Source: Dictyobacter alpinus
GTDB taxonomy: Bacteria; Chloroflexota; Ktedonobacteria; Ktedonobacterales; Ktedonobacteraceae
Assembly (NCBI RefSeq): GCF_003967575.1
Contig: NZ_BIFT01000001.1
Coordinates: forward strand, 992,001 to 1,056,000
DNA length: 64,000 nt
Reading direction: 5' to 3'
Shown: positions 52,691 through 60,574 of the stretch, in pieces
Layout: each line of letters begins with the position of its first letter
How positions within the stretch are numbered: the first letter of the stretch is position 1
The notes under the pieces: generated by a model
Told to the model about the DNA's origin: nothing
What the model saw: only the letters and a program-made list of their open reading frames with translations
Databases searched by the model: none
Position numbers and translations under genes: made by a program

Positions 52691-53419
52691 TTATACCGAA
52701 ACCACACGCAACGGGCGAACAGATTCATCATCCGTTGAACGCCGCAACAACGTGTAGCCCACACCAGGAACAGTCAGAATATAATATGGATTACCTGGAT
52801 CTGGCTCGATTTTCTGGCGCAAGTGACGGATATGAGCCTTGATCAGACAGGCATCTCCATCCCCATCATAGCCCCAGACATGCGTCACAATCTGATTTGC
52901 CGTGCATACATCATTCGCATTGATAGCCAGTAAATGCAACATTTTACTTTCAGTTGGTGTCAGACGTGAGACCTTGCCATTCACGGTCACTTCATTATGG
53001 AGGGAATCTACACAGATAGGTCCAACATGAATAAGCGAAGAGGGTCGACGCTCTAATGTTCCTCGTGAGCGACGACTAACGGCCCGAATACGTGCTAATA
53101 ATTGAGAGGGAAAGAAAGGTTTGCGTAAGTAATCATCCGCGCCCGATTCCAGACAACGTACTTCATCCTGCACATCTTTACCATCAGTTACCACAAGGGT
53201 CAAAGCATCATGTTTCATACGCAATTCGCGGCATAGAGCCAGCATATCAACATTTTTTAATGCCGTATCCATAATGACAAGATCGGGTTTTTGTTCTAGC
53301 CACTCGATTTCGGCTCTTTCTGCTGTATACGCACGATGGACTTCATAGCCCAGCGTCTTTAACCAACTCGTGAGCATTTCGACCAAATCACGGTCACTAT
53401 CAATGACCAATAATTTCAT
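52691..53419 (-). CDS. OmpR-type response regulator, orphan
   Basis: This 242-residue protein has a receiver domain (1-118) with the phosphorylated D51, acidic pocket D7/D9, a conserved threonine in VVTDG and lysine in RKPF, then a winged-helix DNA-binding domain (about 130-228) with LTPTESKMLHLL, HVWGY, HIRHLRQKIEPD and GVGYTL. It probably regulates transcription after phosphorylation by a histidine kinase, but no kinase gene is adjacent. Its place beside the polysaccharide genes makes them possible targets. A T-rich stretch and weak hairpin lie in the 260 bases downstream. Confidence 0.93.
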   Translation of the reverse strand: MKLLVIDSDRDLVEMLTSWLKTLGYEVHRAYTAERAEIEWLEQKPDLVIMDTALKNVDMLALCRELRMKHDALTLVVTDGKDVQDEVRCLESGADDYLRKPFFPSQLLARIRAVSRRSRGTLERRPSSLIHVGPICVDSLHNEVTVNGKVSRLTPTESKMLHLLAINANDVCTANQIVTHVWGYDGDGDACLIKAHIRHLRQKIEPDPGNPYYILTVPGVGYTLLRRSTDDESVRPLRVVSV

Positions 53420-54212
53420 TGTCGCCTCCCAACTTTATTATCGTTCATTTGTTACCAAATATCTGCAGGATAAAGGTAACGAGAAATGGCATTGCAAGTG
53501 GCTACTGTCCATTACACCTGTCAAACCATTCCTGTCACCAGCCAGGCTTTTTACCACATCAGTACCTGGTTCTTAATGCCAAAAGTACACATTTCAATCT
53601 ACAAATTAACTCACTGCAACCATGAGAAAATTTTGTGCGCATGAAGGAAGTGAAAGACACATAAGTTTTCTTCATGTCCTTCAATAAACGCTGCTCAAGT
53701 GGATATTTATAATGTGTCTATTGTCGGCCACACTTCATGATAATGGCTAACAATGAAGGGTCAATATATTTCTATTTTTGATGATGAAAAATCAATGGGA
53801 AAGCCCTCGGGGATATATAAAATCCTGGAGCTGTCTTTCGCTAAAAATTGCCGTCACCAATTATGAAGTTATTGGAAATAACGGAAACAACTGGCAATAA
53901 CCTTGCTGTAGTCTTTGCTTATCACCTGATAAAGACTATACCTTATACACTTTTAAATTGCAATGTATCTCATTGGTAATAGGTCACAATTTGTAGAGTT
54001 GATACACCTTCAGGAGTGTTTTGCGATACTTATTTTACGGGAGGTTTCTATGTATAAACCCATTTTGAGCGGCTATAAATAGCTATTGAATGCTATATAA
54101 GATATGGTGAGATAAATATGCACCGCGGTGCATATTTATCTCACCATATCTTATATAAGTAGGTTCTCGTCAGGGAACGAGGGCAAACATGCATTATCCT
54201 CTATACAACAGG
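53420..54212. other. Long non-coding gap with a perfect palindrome
   Basis: About 790 AT-rich bases separate the regulator start from the end of the yuiD-like gene, both on the minus strand. The only clear structure is the palindrome at 54094-54157. The remainder, including about 600 bases upstream of the regulator, shows no gene; it may hold the regulator promoter and binding sites. Confidence 0.5.
54094..54157. repeat. Perfect 64-base palindrome
   Basis: Bases 54094-54125 are the exact reverse complement of 54126-54157 with no spacer. It lies 56 bases past the stop of the yuiD-like gene on the minus strand, so it may terminate the long minus-strand operon, although it is longer and more perfect than needed and lacks a flanking T-run. 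Confidence 0.9.
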
Positions 54213-54659
54213 CTATGCTGTACACAGAAATCCCACGCAGATCCCCAGAAGCGCACCAACAAAAACCTGAATTGGCGTATGGCCAATAAGCTCACGGAGT
54301 CGCTTCTCTGCCATCGGACTACCCTGGAAGGCTTCTTCGATCATCTGGTTGAGGAGACGCGCCTGAATGCTAACGGCACGACGGACACCAGCCGCATCAT
54401 ACATAACAATACTAGCTAACACGACTGCAATGGCAAATTCTGTTGACGCCACACCCACCGTGCGACCAGCGGCAGTAGCCAACCCTGTAACAAGGGCTGA
54501 ATGAGAGCTGGGCATGCCACCAGAGGAAACTAGACGGCTCAGAGCAAGTCTACGCTGCTTGAATAACTCAAGGATAGTTTTGCTTACCTGTGCAATAGCC
54601 CAGGCCAGGAAAGCCGCGACTAAGACGCGATTATCAAAAATCGAATTGCTATTAAACAT
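54213..54659 (-). CDS. YuiD/DUF212 divergent PAP2-family membrane protein
   Basis: This 148-residue protein has about four membrane helices and the family motif SGGMPSSHSALVTGLA, in which the serine-histidine pair resembles the active site of type 2 phosphatidic acid phosphatases and haloperoxidases. A second conserved part reads MYDAAGVRRAVSIQA, and LIGHTPIQVFVGALLG closes it. It probably dephosphorylates a lipid or prenyl phosphate, but the family substrate is unproven. It is the last gene of the long operon, 23 bases after xseB. Confidence 0.88.
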   Translation of the reverse strand: MFNSNSIFDNRVLVAAFLAWAIAQVSKTILELFKQRRLALSRLVSSGGMPSSHSALVTGLATAAGRTVGVASTEFAIAVVLASIVMYDAAGVRRAVSIQARLLNQMIEEAFQGSPMAEKRLRELIGHTPIQVFVGALLGICVGFLCTA

Positions 54660-54682
54660 ACGTTCCCGTATCTCTCCCCTTT

Positions 54683-54934
54683 TTATAAATCCAGGGGTGA
54701 AAGAGAGAGTGTATCAGTACTCTCTTCAACACTAAGTTGTTGCACCGAGAGCTCTGCTTGTTGCAGGAGTTCGTTACAATATTGCGCCAGATGCATGCCA
54801 TCTTGATACTGCTTTAACGCTTGATCCAGGGGTAGCTTTCCCTCTTGCAATGCAGTAATAGCGGCTTCGAGTTGTTCAAAAGCTTCTTCAAATGACAGTG
54901 ATTCCATCTTGTCCTCTCGTAAAGCTATACTCAT
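54683..54934 (-). CDS. xseB: Exodeoxyribonuclease VII small subunit
   Basis: This 83-residue helical protein shows the family core LSFEEAFEQLEAAITALQEGKLPLDQALKQYQDGM and binds XseA in the exonuclease that degrades single-stranded DNA. Its ATG overlaps the xseA stop by 4 bases (ATGA), a coupling typical of the pair. A second ATG at 54907 has AGAGGA close upstream and could be the true start, leaving 74 residues, closer to the usual length. Confidence 0.92.
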   Translation of the reverse strand: MSIALREDKMESLSFEEAFEQLEAAITALQEGKLPLDQALKQYQDGMHLAQYCNELLQQAELSVQQLSVEESTDTLSLSPLDL

Positions 54935-56151
54935 GAAGGTCGGACCTCGGCGGATAGCTGTCCATCCTTAACTTGAATAGTTAAAACATCACCTGGTTGA
55001 ACCTGCTGTACACTGGTAACCACTGTCTGGTCCTGCTGCCGCACTACAGCATAACCACGAGCTATCGTCAATAATGGACTCAATGAGTGTAATTGTAGGC
55101 TTACACCGCGTAGCCGTTCGGCTTGCAGCGAGATGATATGTTGCATGTGTGTCTGGAGTCGATCGGTATATTCATCCAACTGCTGTCGGCGTTGAATAAT
55201 AGTATTTTGTGGGCTCGCTCGTTGTAAATCGCGTGTGATATAGGTCATCTGATCTTTAAGGTCAGCAAGTTGATCAAGTATTAAGGCAGTCAACACCTGT
55301 TGTTTATCTGCCAGATCTTTTTGCCAATCAGTGATATCAGGAACAGCAGCAGTAGCGGCCCCGGTGGGGGTTGAGGCCCGGTGATCAGAGACAAAATCAG
55401 CGATGGTAAAATCAGTCTCATGTCCAACGCCGCTAATAACAGGAATGCGCGAACGAGCAATGGCACGTGCCACCACCTCTTCGTTAAAAGCCCACAATTC
55501 CTCAATAGATCCACCACCACGTCCAACGATAATTACATCCGCCTCACCATGCTCATTGAGCAAATCCAGTGCGGCAGCAATGGACGCCGGGGCCTCAGCA
55601 CCTTGCACCAAAGCCGGCGCAAACACAACCTGTGCCAGCGGGTAGCGATTGCGCAATGTACGTATCATGTCGCGTAAAGCCGCCGCCTGGGGGGAACTCA
55701 CAATACCAATAATGGTTGGCTGCATCGGCAGAGGACGTTTACGTGCACTATCGAACAGCCCCTCAGCCTCTAAGCGTGCTTTCAACTGCTCAAATTTGCG
55801 GAAGAGGGCCCCCTCACCCAGAGACATAACCGCATCTACATAAAATTGAAGTTTGCCATCGCGCTCATAAAATGAGACACGACCATTCACAGCCAGCGCC
55901 ATTCCATCACGTAAAGAGGGGGCCGCCGCACGTAACCGGGCGTGCTTAAAAAACACACAGGGTAGCTGAGCGTCACCCTCTTTCAAGGTAAAATAACAAT
56001 GGCCAGAGGGATAGTTTTTACAATTCGAGACTTCACCGTGCACCCAAATATTTTGCAAGATATCATTCGTCTCCAGCACCTCTTTTAAATAAAGAGCAAG
56101 CGCCGAGACACTAATCGCAGACGGGGCTCCGAGCGAGTCTGGAAAGAGCAT
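54931..56151 (-). CDS. xseA: Exodeoxyribonuclease VII large subunit
   Basis: This 406-residue protein begins with an OB-fold DNA-binding domain (about 12-110, VWVHGEVSNCKNYPSGHCYFTLK), followed by the catalytic domain with IGIVSSPQAAALRDM, VGRGGGSIEELWAFN and GVGHETDFTIADFVSDHRASTPTGAA, all typical of XseA, then a coiled-coil region. With XseB it forms the nuclease that trims single-stranded DNA in repair. The ATG lies 5 bases after accB, with GAGGAG inside the accB end. Confidence 0.95.
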   Translation of the reverse strand: MLFPDSLGAPSAISVSALALYLKEVLETNDILQNIWVHGEVSNCKNYPSGHCYFTLKEGDAQLPCVFFKHARLRAAAPSLRDGMALAVNGRVSFYERDGKLQFYVDAVMSLGEGALFRKFEQLKARLEAEGLFDSARKRPLPMQPTIIGIVSSPQAAALRDMIRTLRNRYPLAQVVFAPALVQGAEAPASIAAALDLLNEHGEADVIIVGRGGGSIEELWAFNEEVVARAIARSRIPVISGVGHETDFTIADFVSDHRASTPTGAATAAVPDITDWQKDLADKQQVLTALILDQLADLKDQMTYITRDLQRASPQNTIIQRRQQLDEYTDRLQTHMQHIISLQAERLRGVSLQLHSLSPLLTIARGYAVVRQQDQTVVTSVQQVQPGDVLTIQVKDGQLSAEVRPS

Positions 56152-56156
56152 AAGAG

Positions 56157-56678
56157 TTATGCCTCCTCTGAGCTATCAATCACCATCAATTGCTGGCCAT
56201 ATTCAACCGCCTGATTATCCTGGCTCAGGATCTCGACGATGCGTCCAGCAATAGTGCTTTCAACCTCGTTAATGACATTTAACGATTGAATCGTACCCAC
56301 TAGCTGTCCTACCTTGATGCGATCACCTACAGCCACCAATGGGTTGCCTTTGGGTTTACCCCAGGTATGAAAAATACCAACCAGTGGTGCGGTAATAGTA
56401 TGCCTGGTATCACTGCTACTGGCAGCCGGCGCCTGAGTATCTTCTTCAGTAACAGCTACTGGATAGGACGCAACCTGCCCACCATCCGACAATTTTGCTT
56501 TGCGTAGCACAAGCTGCATGCCAGCTTCAGCACGCTTAATCTCAATTTCAGAGATATCGCTCTCATCCAGTAGCCGAACCAGACGTTGCAACTGCTCGAC
56601 ACTTACCTGCTCGGCAGAAACGCCATCCTCACCCATAGGTGTTTCGACTTCATAAGGATACTCTCTATTACGATTCAT
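56157..56678 (-). CDS. accB: AccB-like carrier domain protein lacking the biotinyl lysine
   Basis: This 173-residue protein has the AccB layout: a variable N-terminal half, a Pro/Ala/Ser linker and a C-terminal biotinyl-type fold (about 93-172, TITAPLVGIFH, VAVGDRIKVGQ, IINEVES-like strand, GQQLMVI). Where AccB proteins have the biotinylation motif EAMK, this one reads QSLN, so residue 134 is asparagine (codon AAT, bases 56277-56279 on the other strand) and it cannot carry biotin there. The usual neighbour accC is also absent. It may be a regulatory or structural relative of AccB. GGAG precedes the ATG; the gene lies between efp and xseA. Confidence 0.85.
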   Translation of the reverse strand: MNRNREYPYEVETPMGEDGVSAEQVSVEQLQRLVRLLDESDISEIEIKRAEAGMQLVLRKAKLSDGGQVASYPVAVTEEDTQAPAASSSDTRHTITAPLVGIFHTWGKPKGNPLVAVGDRIKVGQLVGTIQSLNVINEVESTIAGRIVEILSQDNQAVEYGQQLMVIDSSEEA

Positions 56679-56714
56679 AAGACAACTCCGTAAGTAAGAT
56701 AGGCTCTAAAGCTA

Positions 56715-56742
56715 GCCGTCCCAACACAAGAGTTGAGACGGC
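56715..56742 (-). promoter_or_regulatory. Hairpin between efp and accB
   Basis: GCCGTCCCAAC (56715-56725) pairs with 56732-56742 except for one position that is a G-U pair in the minus-strand RNA. It lies in the only sizeable gap (76 bases) of the operon and could stabilise an RNA end or weakly attenuate transcription. Confidence 0.4.
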
Positions 56743-56754
56743 CGGGATGAACAT

Positions 56755-57312
56755 TTAAGCTCGCTCTACGTATGTGTTTGTGGTTGTGTTGACACGAATC
56801 AGATCATCGGTAGAGATGAACAATGGAACCTGAACAACCAGACCGGTCTCGGTGGTTGCGGGTTTGTTGCCACCAGTAGCGGTGTCACCTTTGTAGCCAG
56901 GCTCGGTGTATGTCACACGCAAAACGAGTTTCTCAGGCAGATCAACAGATATTGGCTCTTCGTTATAGCGAATAATATCCAGCTCAAGGTTATCAATAAG
57001 ATAATTTTTCGCATCGCCCAGTTGGGCCTCGGTCAAAACAATATCTTCATACGTACTGGTATCCATAAAGTGATACTGATCACCTTCTTGATACTGGAAC
57101 GTCACACTTGAGCGATCCAGGTAAACACGCTTAAACTTATCACCGGCATCGCAGGTACGATCGACGGTCGAGCCTGTACGCAAGTTGCGCAATTTTAAAC
57201 GTACAATCGCGCCACCGCGTCCAATCTTCACATGCTGCCACTCAAGAATCGAACACAGCTGTCCTTCAAACTCGATTGTGACACCTTTTTTCAAATCACC
57301 AGTTGAAATCAT
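56755..57312 (-). CDS. efp: Elongation factor P
   Basis: This 185-residue protein has the three-domain EF-P fold and helps ribosomes join consecutive prolines. The tip loop reads HVKIGRGGA: position 32 is arginine where many bacteria have a modified lysine, and the usual KPG is KIG. Arginine at this place is rhamnosylated by EarP in some bacteria, but no modifying enzyme gene is seen here. The C-terminus has an unusually Gly/Thr-rich TATGGNKPATTETG loop, typical of the family. AAAGGAG precedes the ATG; the gene lies 15 bases after the M24 peptidase gene. Confidence 0.95.
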   Translation of the reverse strand: MISTGDLKKGVTIEFEGQLCSILEWQHVKIGRGGAIVRLKLRNLRTGSTVDRTCDAGDKFKRVYLDRSSVTFQYQEGDQYHFMDTSTYEDIVLTEAQLGDAKNYLIDNLELDIIRYNEEPISVDLPEKLVLRVTYTEPGYKGDTATGGNKPATTETGLVVQVPLFISTDDLIRVNTTTNTYVERA

Positions 57313-57327
57313 GAACGAAAATCTCCT

Positions 57328-58428
57328 TTAACGCTGAATCACCAGTTCAGTTGGTGATTGCGTTAATACTTCAACACCATCTTCTTTAACAAGTACGCAA
57401 TCTTCTACACGTGTACCAGTCCATCCGGGAATGTAGACCCCCGGCTCGACTGTCACGACTGAGCCCACTGGCAATTTGACATCTTCAGGGGCGCGTTGTG
57501 AAAGCGCAGGGTTTTCATGTATCTCTAGTCCGACACCGTGGCCGGTGCTATGGATATAGTACTCTGCCAGACCAGCTTCAGCCAGGACATTGCGGGCAAG
57601 GGCATCAGCTTCCCGACCGGATAGGCCGGCATGCAAGCCCTGCTCACAGGTCTTCATGGCACGCAACACTGTCTCATAGACCTCTTTCATACGTGGCTCA
57701 GCCGGCTCACCCAGACAGATTGTACGCGTCATATCGGCACAATAGCCTTTATAGCGTGCTCCCATATCAATAGTAATCAGCTCACCACGTTGAATCTGAC
57801 GCTGACCAGGAATCGCATGAGGCATAGATCCATTCGGGCCAGAGGCAACAATTGAACTAAACGAGGTTCCATCGGCTCCAAGCTCAACCATTTTGCGTGA
57901 GATTTCCCATTCCACATCTTTCTCAGTCATGCCAGGCTGAATCCACTGGCAGAGATGAGCAAATGTAGCATCAGTAATCGCAATGGCATGCTTCAACAAC
58001 TCCAGTTCGTATGGTTGTTTCACGTAGCGCAGGGTGTTAACGATCGTCTCTTCAAACGGATGCAACGTAAAGATGCCCTCACCCGCCTGCTGCAACTGCT
58101 CATAGCTGGCATAGCTAAGCGCAACTGATTCAAAACCGATCTTCTTCCAACCATGCTCCTGAGCCAGAGAGGCGATCGCGTTGGCATAATTACGCCCGGT
58201 GGGAATAACTACATTCCAGCCAGGAGCCTCGCGGGCAGCCACCTCACTATAAAGAGGATTGGTCAAAAGGACCTGTTGCTGCGCACTCACGACAACCGAA
58301 CCAGCGCCTTCTTCATCATTGAGCCAGCCACTCAAGTAGGAAGCACTTTGCGGCTGTGTCACATAAAAAGCATCCAGTCCCTGTTCGGTAATCCATGCCC
58401 GAAATTGTTGTATGCTCTCCTGGCTCAT
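57328..58428 (-). CDS. M24 family Xaa-Pro aminopeptidase-like protein
   Basis: This 366-residue protein has a creatinase-like N-domain (1-130) and a pita-bread metallopeptidase domain. The five metal ligands are visible: aspartates in TIDMGA and CADMTRT, histidine in STGHGVG, glutamates in TVEPG and RVEDC. It probably removes N-terminal residues before proline or cleaves X-Pro dipeptides (PepP/PepQ/YqhT type). The order aroQ, this gene, efp, accB is a common bacterial arrangement. AAGGAG lies upstream of the ATG. Confidence 0.93.
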   Translation of the reverse strand: MSQESIQQFRAWITEQGLDAFYVTQPQSASYLSGWLNDEEGAGSVVVSAQQQVLLTNPLYSEVAAREAPGWNVVIPTGRNYANAIASLAQEHGWKKIGFESVALSYASYEQLQQAGEGIFTLHPFEETIVNTLRYVKQPYELELLKHAIAITDATFAHLCQWIQPGMTEKDVEWEISRKMVELGADGTSFSSIVASGPNGSMPHAIPGQRQIQRGELITIDMGARYKGYCADMTRTICLGEPAEPRMKEVYETVLRAMKTCEQGLHAGLSGREADALARNVLAEAGLAEYYIHSTGHGVGLEIHENPALSQRAPEDVKLPVGSVVTVEPGVYIPGWTGTRVEDCVLVKEDGVEVLTQSPTELVIQR

Positions 58429-58444
58429 AGCTATTACTTTCTCC

Positions 58445-58882
58445 TTACTCGCTTACTAATGTTGTTAAGGCCTCCAGGGCCAGTACATAGCCACGCCACC
58501 CCAGGCCGGCTATCTGCCCTCGGCAAACTGGAGCGATCACTGAATGATGTCGAAATTCCTCACGTGCATACACATTACTTAAATGCACTTCAATTGTTGG
58601 CAAGGCGGCATCGGCCACAGCATCGCGCAACGCAATCGAATAGTGGGTGAATGCCCCAGGATTAATTATAATGCCAGCGGCACTCTCGCGATGCTGCTGC
58701 ATATAATCGATCAGGGCTCCCTCATAATTAGACTGGAAACATTCAACGCCTACGCCCAAAGTTGCAGCACGCTGGCGGACTTCATTATGGATCTGCTCCA
58801 GAGTCATCGTACCATAAATTCCAGGTTCACGCGTACCGAGCATATTGAGATTTGGGCCACTTAAAATGAGGAATTTGCGCAT
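58445..58882 (-). CDS. aroQ: Type II 3-dehydroquinate dehydratase
   Basis: This 145-residue enzyme converts 3-dehydroquinate to 3-dehydroshikimate in the shikimate pathway. ILSGPNLNMLGTREPGIYG contains the catalytic tyrosine, IINPGAFTHYSIALRDA the substrate-binding asparagine, and VHLSNVYAREEFRHHS the general acid histidine. The length is typical and it should form dodecamers. It follows the aroK-aroB fusion gene by 6 bases. Confidence 0.96.
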   Translation of the reverse strand: MRKFLILSGPNLNMLGTREPGIYGTMTLEQIHNEVRQRAATLGVGVECFQSNYEGALIDYMQQHRESAAGIIINPGAFTHYSIALRDAVADAALPTIEVHLSNVYAREEFRHHSVIAPVCRGQIAGLGWRGYVLALEALTTLVSE

Positions 58883-58888
58883 TTCATC

Positions 58889-60547
58889 CTACTTCTCCCC
58901 CATAAACGTTGTAATGACACGCTCAACCAGTTCATCGGGCATGGTGGTAATCTCTACCTTGCCAATCTGCCTGGGCATAATCCAACGTACACGCTTGCCA
59001 ACCACCTTTTTATCTAATTGCATAGCTGCCAGAATATCTTGTGCATGCACAGTACCTGTATAGGCAATCGGTAATCCTAGCGCGGCTAACAACCTATTCT
59101 GGCGCATAAGGTCCTGCTGCTCAAATAATCCAGCCTCCCAGGCCAGTTCAGCCGCGACAACCATTCCAAGTGAAACCGCCTCGCCATGCAGCCATTCACC
59201 ATAACCGGAAGCATTTTCCAGAGCATGTGCAAAGGTGTGGCCATAATTCAAGATAGCACGCTGTCCCTGCTCCCGCTCATCCTCCTCTATCACCTTGACT
59301 TTGATATCTATACAGCGAGCAATGATACGACAGAGTAGCGCAACAGGAGGCTGGGAGAAATCTCGCAATGCGTTTGCATGCGCCTCTAAGAGGTCGAACA
59401 ACTCAGCGTCAAGTATGATACCATACTTTACAATTTCTGCCCATCCCTCAATACGCGAACGGGCTGGTAGAGAGAGAAGCGTAGAAGGATCAGCCAGCAC
59501 CAGGCGCGGGTGGTAGAAAGCGCCTATCAAGTTCTTACCACGAGGATGATTAATACCAGTTTTGCCACCAATAGCAGAATCGACCTGAGCCAGCAATGAA
59601 GTTGGTATCTGGATTAACGGTACGCCACGTAAATAGGTTGCAGCCACAAAACCAACCAGATCTCCAACAACTCCACCACCAAGCGCGACCAGGGCCTCTC
59701 GGCGCTCAGCATGTTGCTCCAGGAGCCAGTCATAGAGAGCAAACAACTGTTGCTGGGACTTGCTACCCTCGCCAGCAGGGATGGTATAGACTTGAGGCTC
59801 AAAACCGGCAGCGGTCAATTGTGGGAGGAGCGTGGGGATATACAAATTGTGTATATTGCTATCCGTCACAATAAATACACGTGGAGGCAGTTGAAGCTGC
59901 TTAAGATAATCAGCCAAACGTACCAGTCCTCCCCAGTCAACTACCGCATCATATCCAGTTCCCACATGGACCGGCCGTGTAATCGGGGGCACGTGTGCAA
60001 AAGAAGGGGATTCACCAAGCATTGTCATAATCTCCAAAGCTACCTGCTCAGCCGGTTTTTCCTGCGTAAAGCAGATATATTCAGCTTCTCGATACCATGC
60101 ATCACGGGCCATTAACATCTGTTGTAAATTAGCGAGAGGATCAACACCTGACAGGAGAGGACGTATTTCCAGGACTTGACCTTGTTGCTGCTCACGTGCA
60201 TGTTGGGCTTGCAGACGCGTCAGCGAGACCTGAGGGTCAACATGCAGGAACACACGTACACCAGATTGCGCCATTAACGAGCGATTCTCGGGCCGGACAA
60301 CGATGCCACCACCGGTAACGATGATGGCATCAACTGGTTGCTGAATAGCTTGAGCCAGGATGCGGGCCTCTAAAGAGCGGAAATGAGCCTCACCATGTCG
60401 TGCAAAAATTGCTGGAATGCGCTCTCCATACTCCTGTTCAATGAGCGCGTCGACATCCAGTAAGGGTCGTTCCAGTCGCTGCGCTAAAATACGCCCGACA
60501 GTACTTTTTCCACTCCCAGACAGCCCAATCAAAAACACATGTCGCAT
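58889..60547 (-). CDS. aroKB: Bifunctional shikimate kinase / 3-dehydroquinate synthase
   Basis: This 552-residue fusion has a shikimate kinase (1 to about 165) with the P-loop GLSGSGKST (8-16), DVDALIE and TGGGIVVRPENR, joined to 3-dehydroquinate synthase (about 185-552) with VTDSNIHNLY, PAGEGSKS, GGGVVGDLVGFVAATYLRGV, GGKTGINHPRGKNLIGAFY and the metal histidines in YGHTFAHALE and LHGEAV. It covers two non-consecutive shikimate steps, and aroQ next to it supplies the one between. No strong ribosome site precedes the ATG, so it may depend on coupling to the upstream gene 27 bases away. Confidence 0.95.
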   Translation of the reverse strand: MRHVFLIGLSGSGKSTVGRILAQRLERPLLDVDALIEQEYGERIPAIFARHGEAHFRSLEARILAQAIQQPVDAIIVTGGGIVVRPENRSLMAQSGVRVFLHVDPQVSLTRLQAQHAREQQQGQVLEIRPLLSGVDPLANLQQMLMARDAWYREAEYICFTQEKPAEQVALEIMTMLGESPSFAHVPPITRPVHVGTGYDAVVDWGGLVRLADYLKQLQLPPRVFIVTDSNIHNLYIPTLLPQLTAAGFEPQVYTIPAGEGSKSQQQLFALYDWLLEQHAERREALVALGGGVVGDLVGFVAATYLRGVPLIQIPTSLLAQVDSAIGGKTGINHPRGKNLIGAFYHPRLVLADPSTLLSLPARSRIEGWAEIVKYGIILDAELFDLLEAHANALRDFSQPPVALLCRIIARCIDIKVKVIEEDEREQGQRAILNYGHTFAHALENASGYGEWLHGEAVSLGMVVAAELAWEAGLFEQQDLMRQNRLLAALGLPIAYTGTVHAQDILAAMQLDKKVVGKRVRWIMPRQIGKVEITTMPDELVERVITTFMGEK

Positions 60548-60574
60548 AGTGGCTATTGTATCACGATTTCGCCC

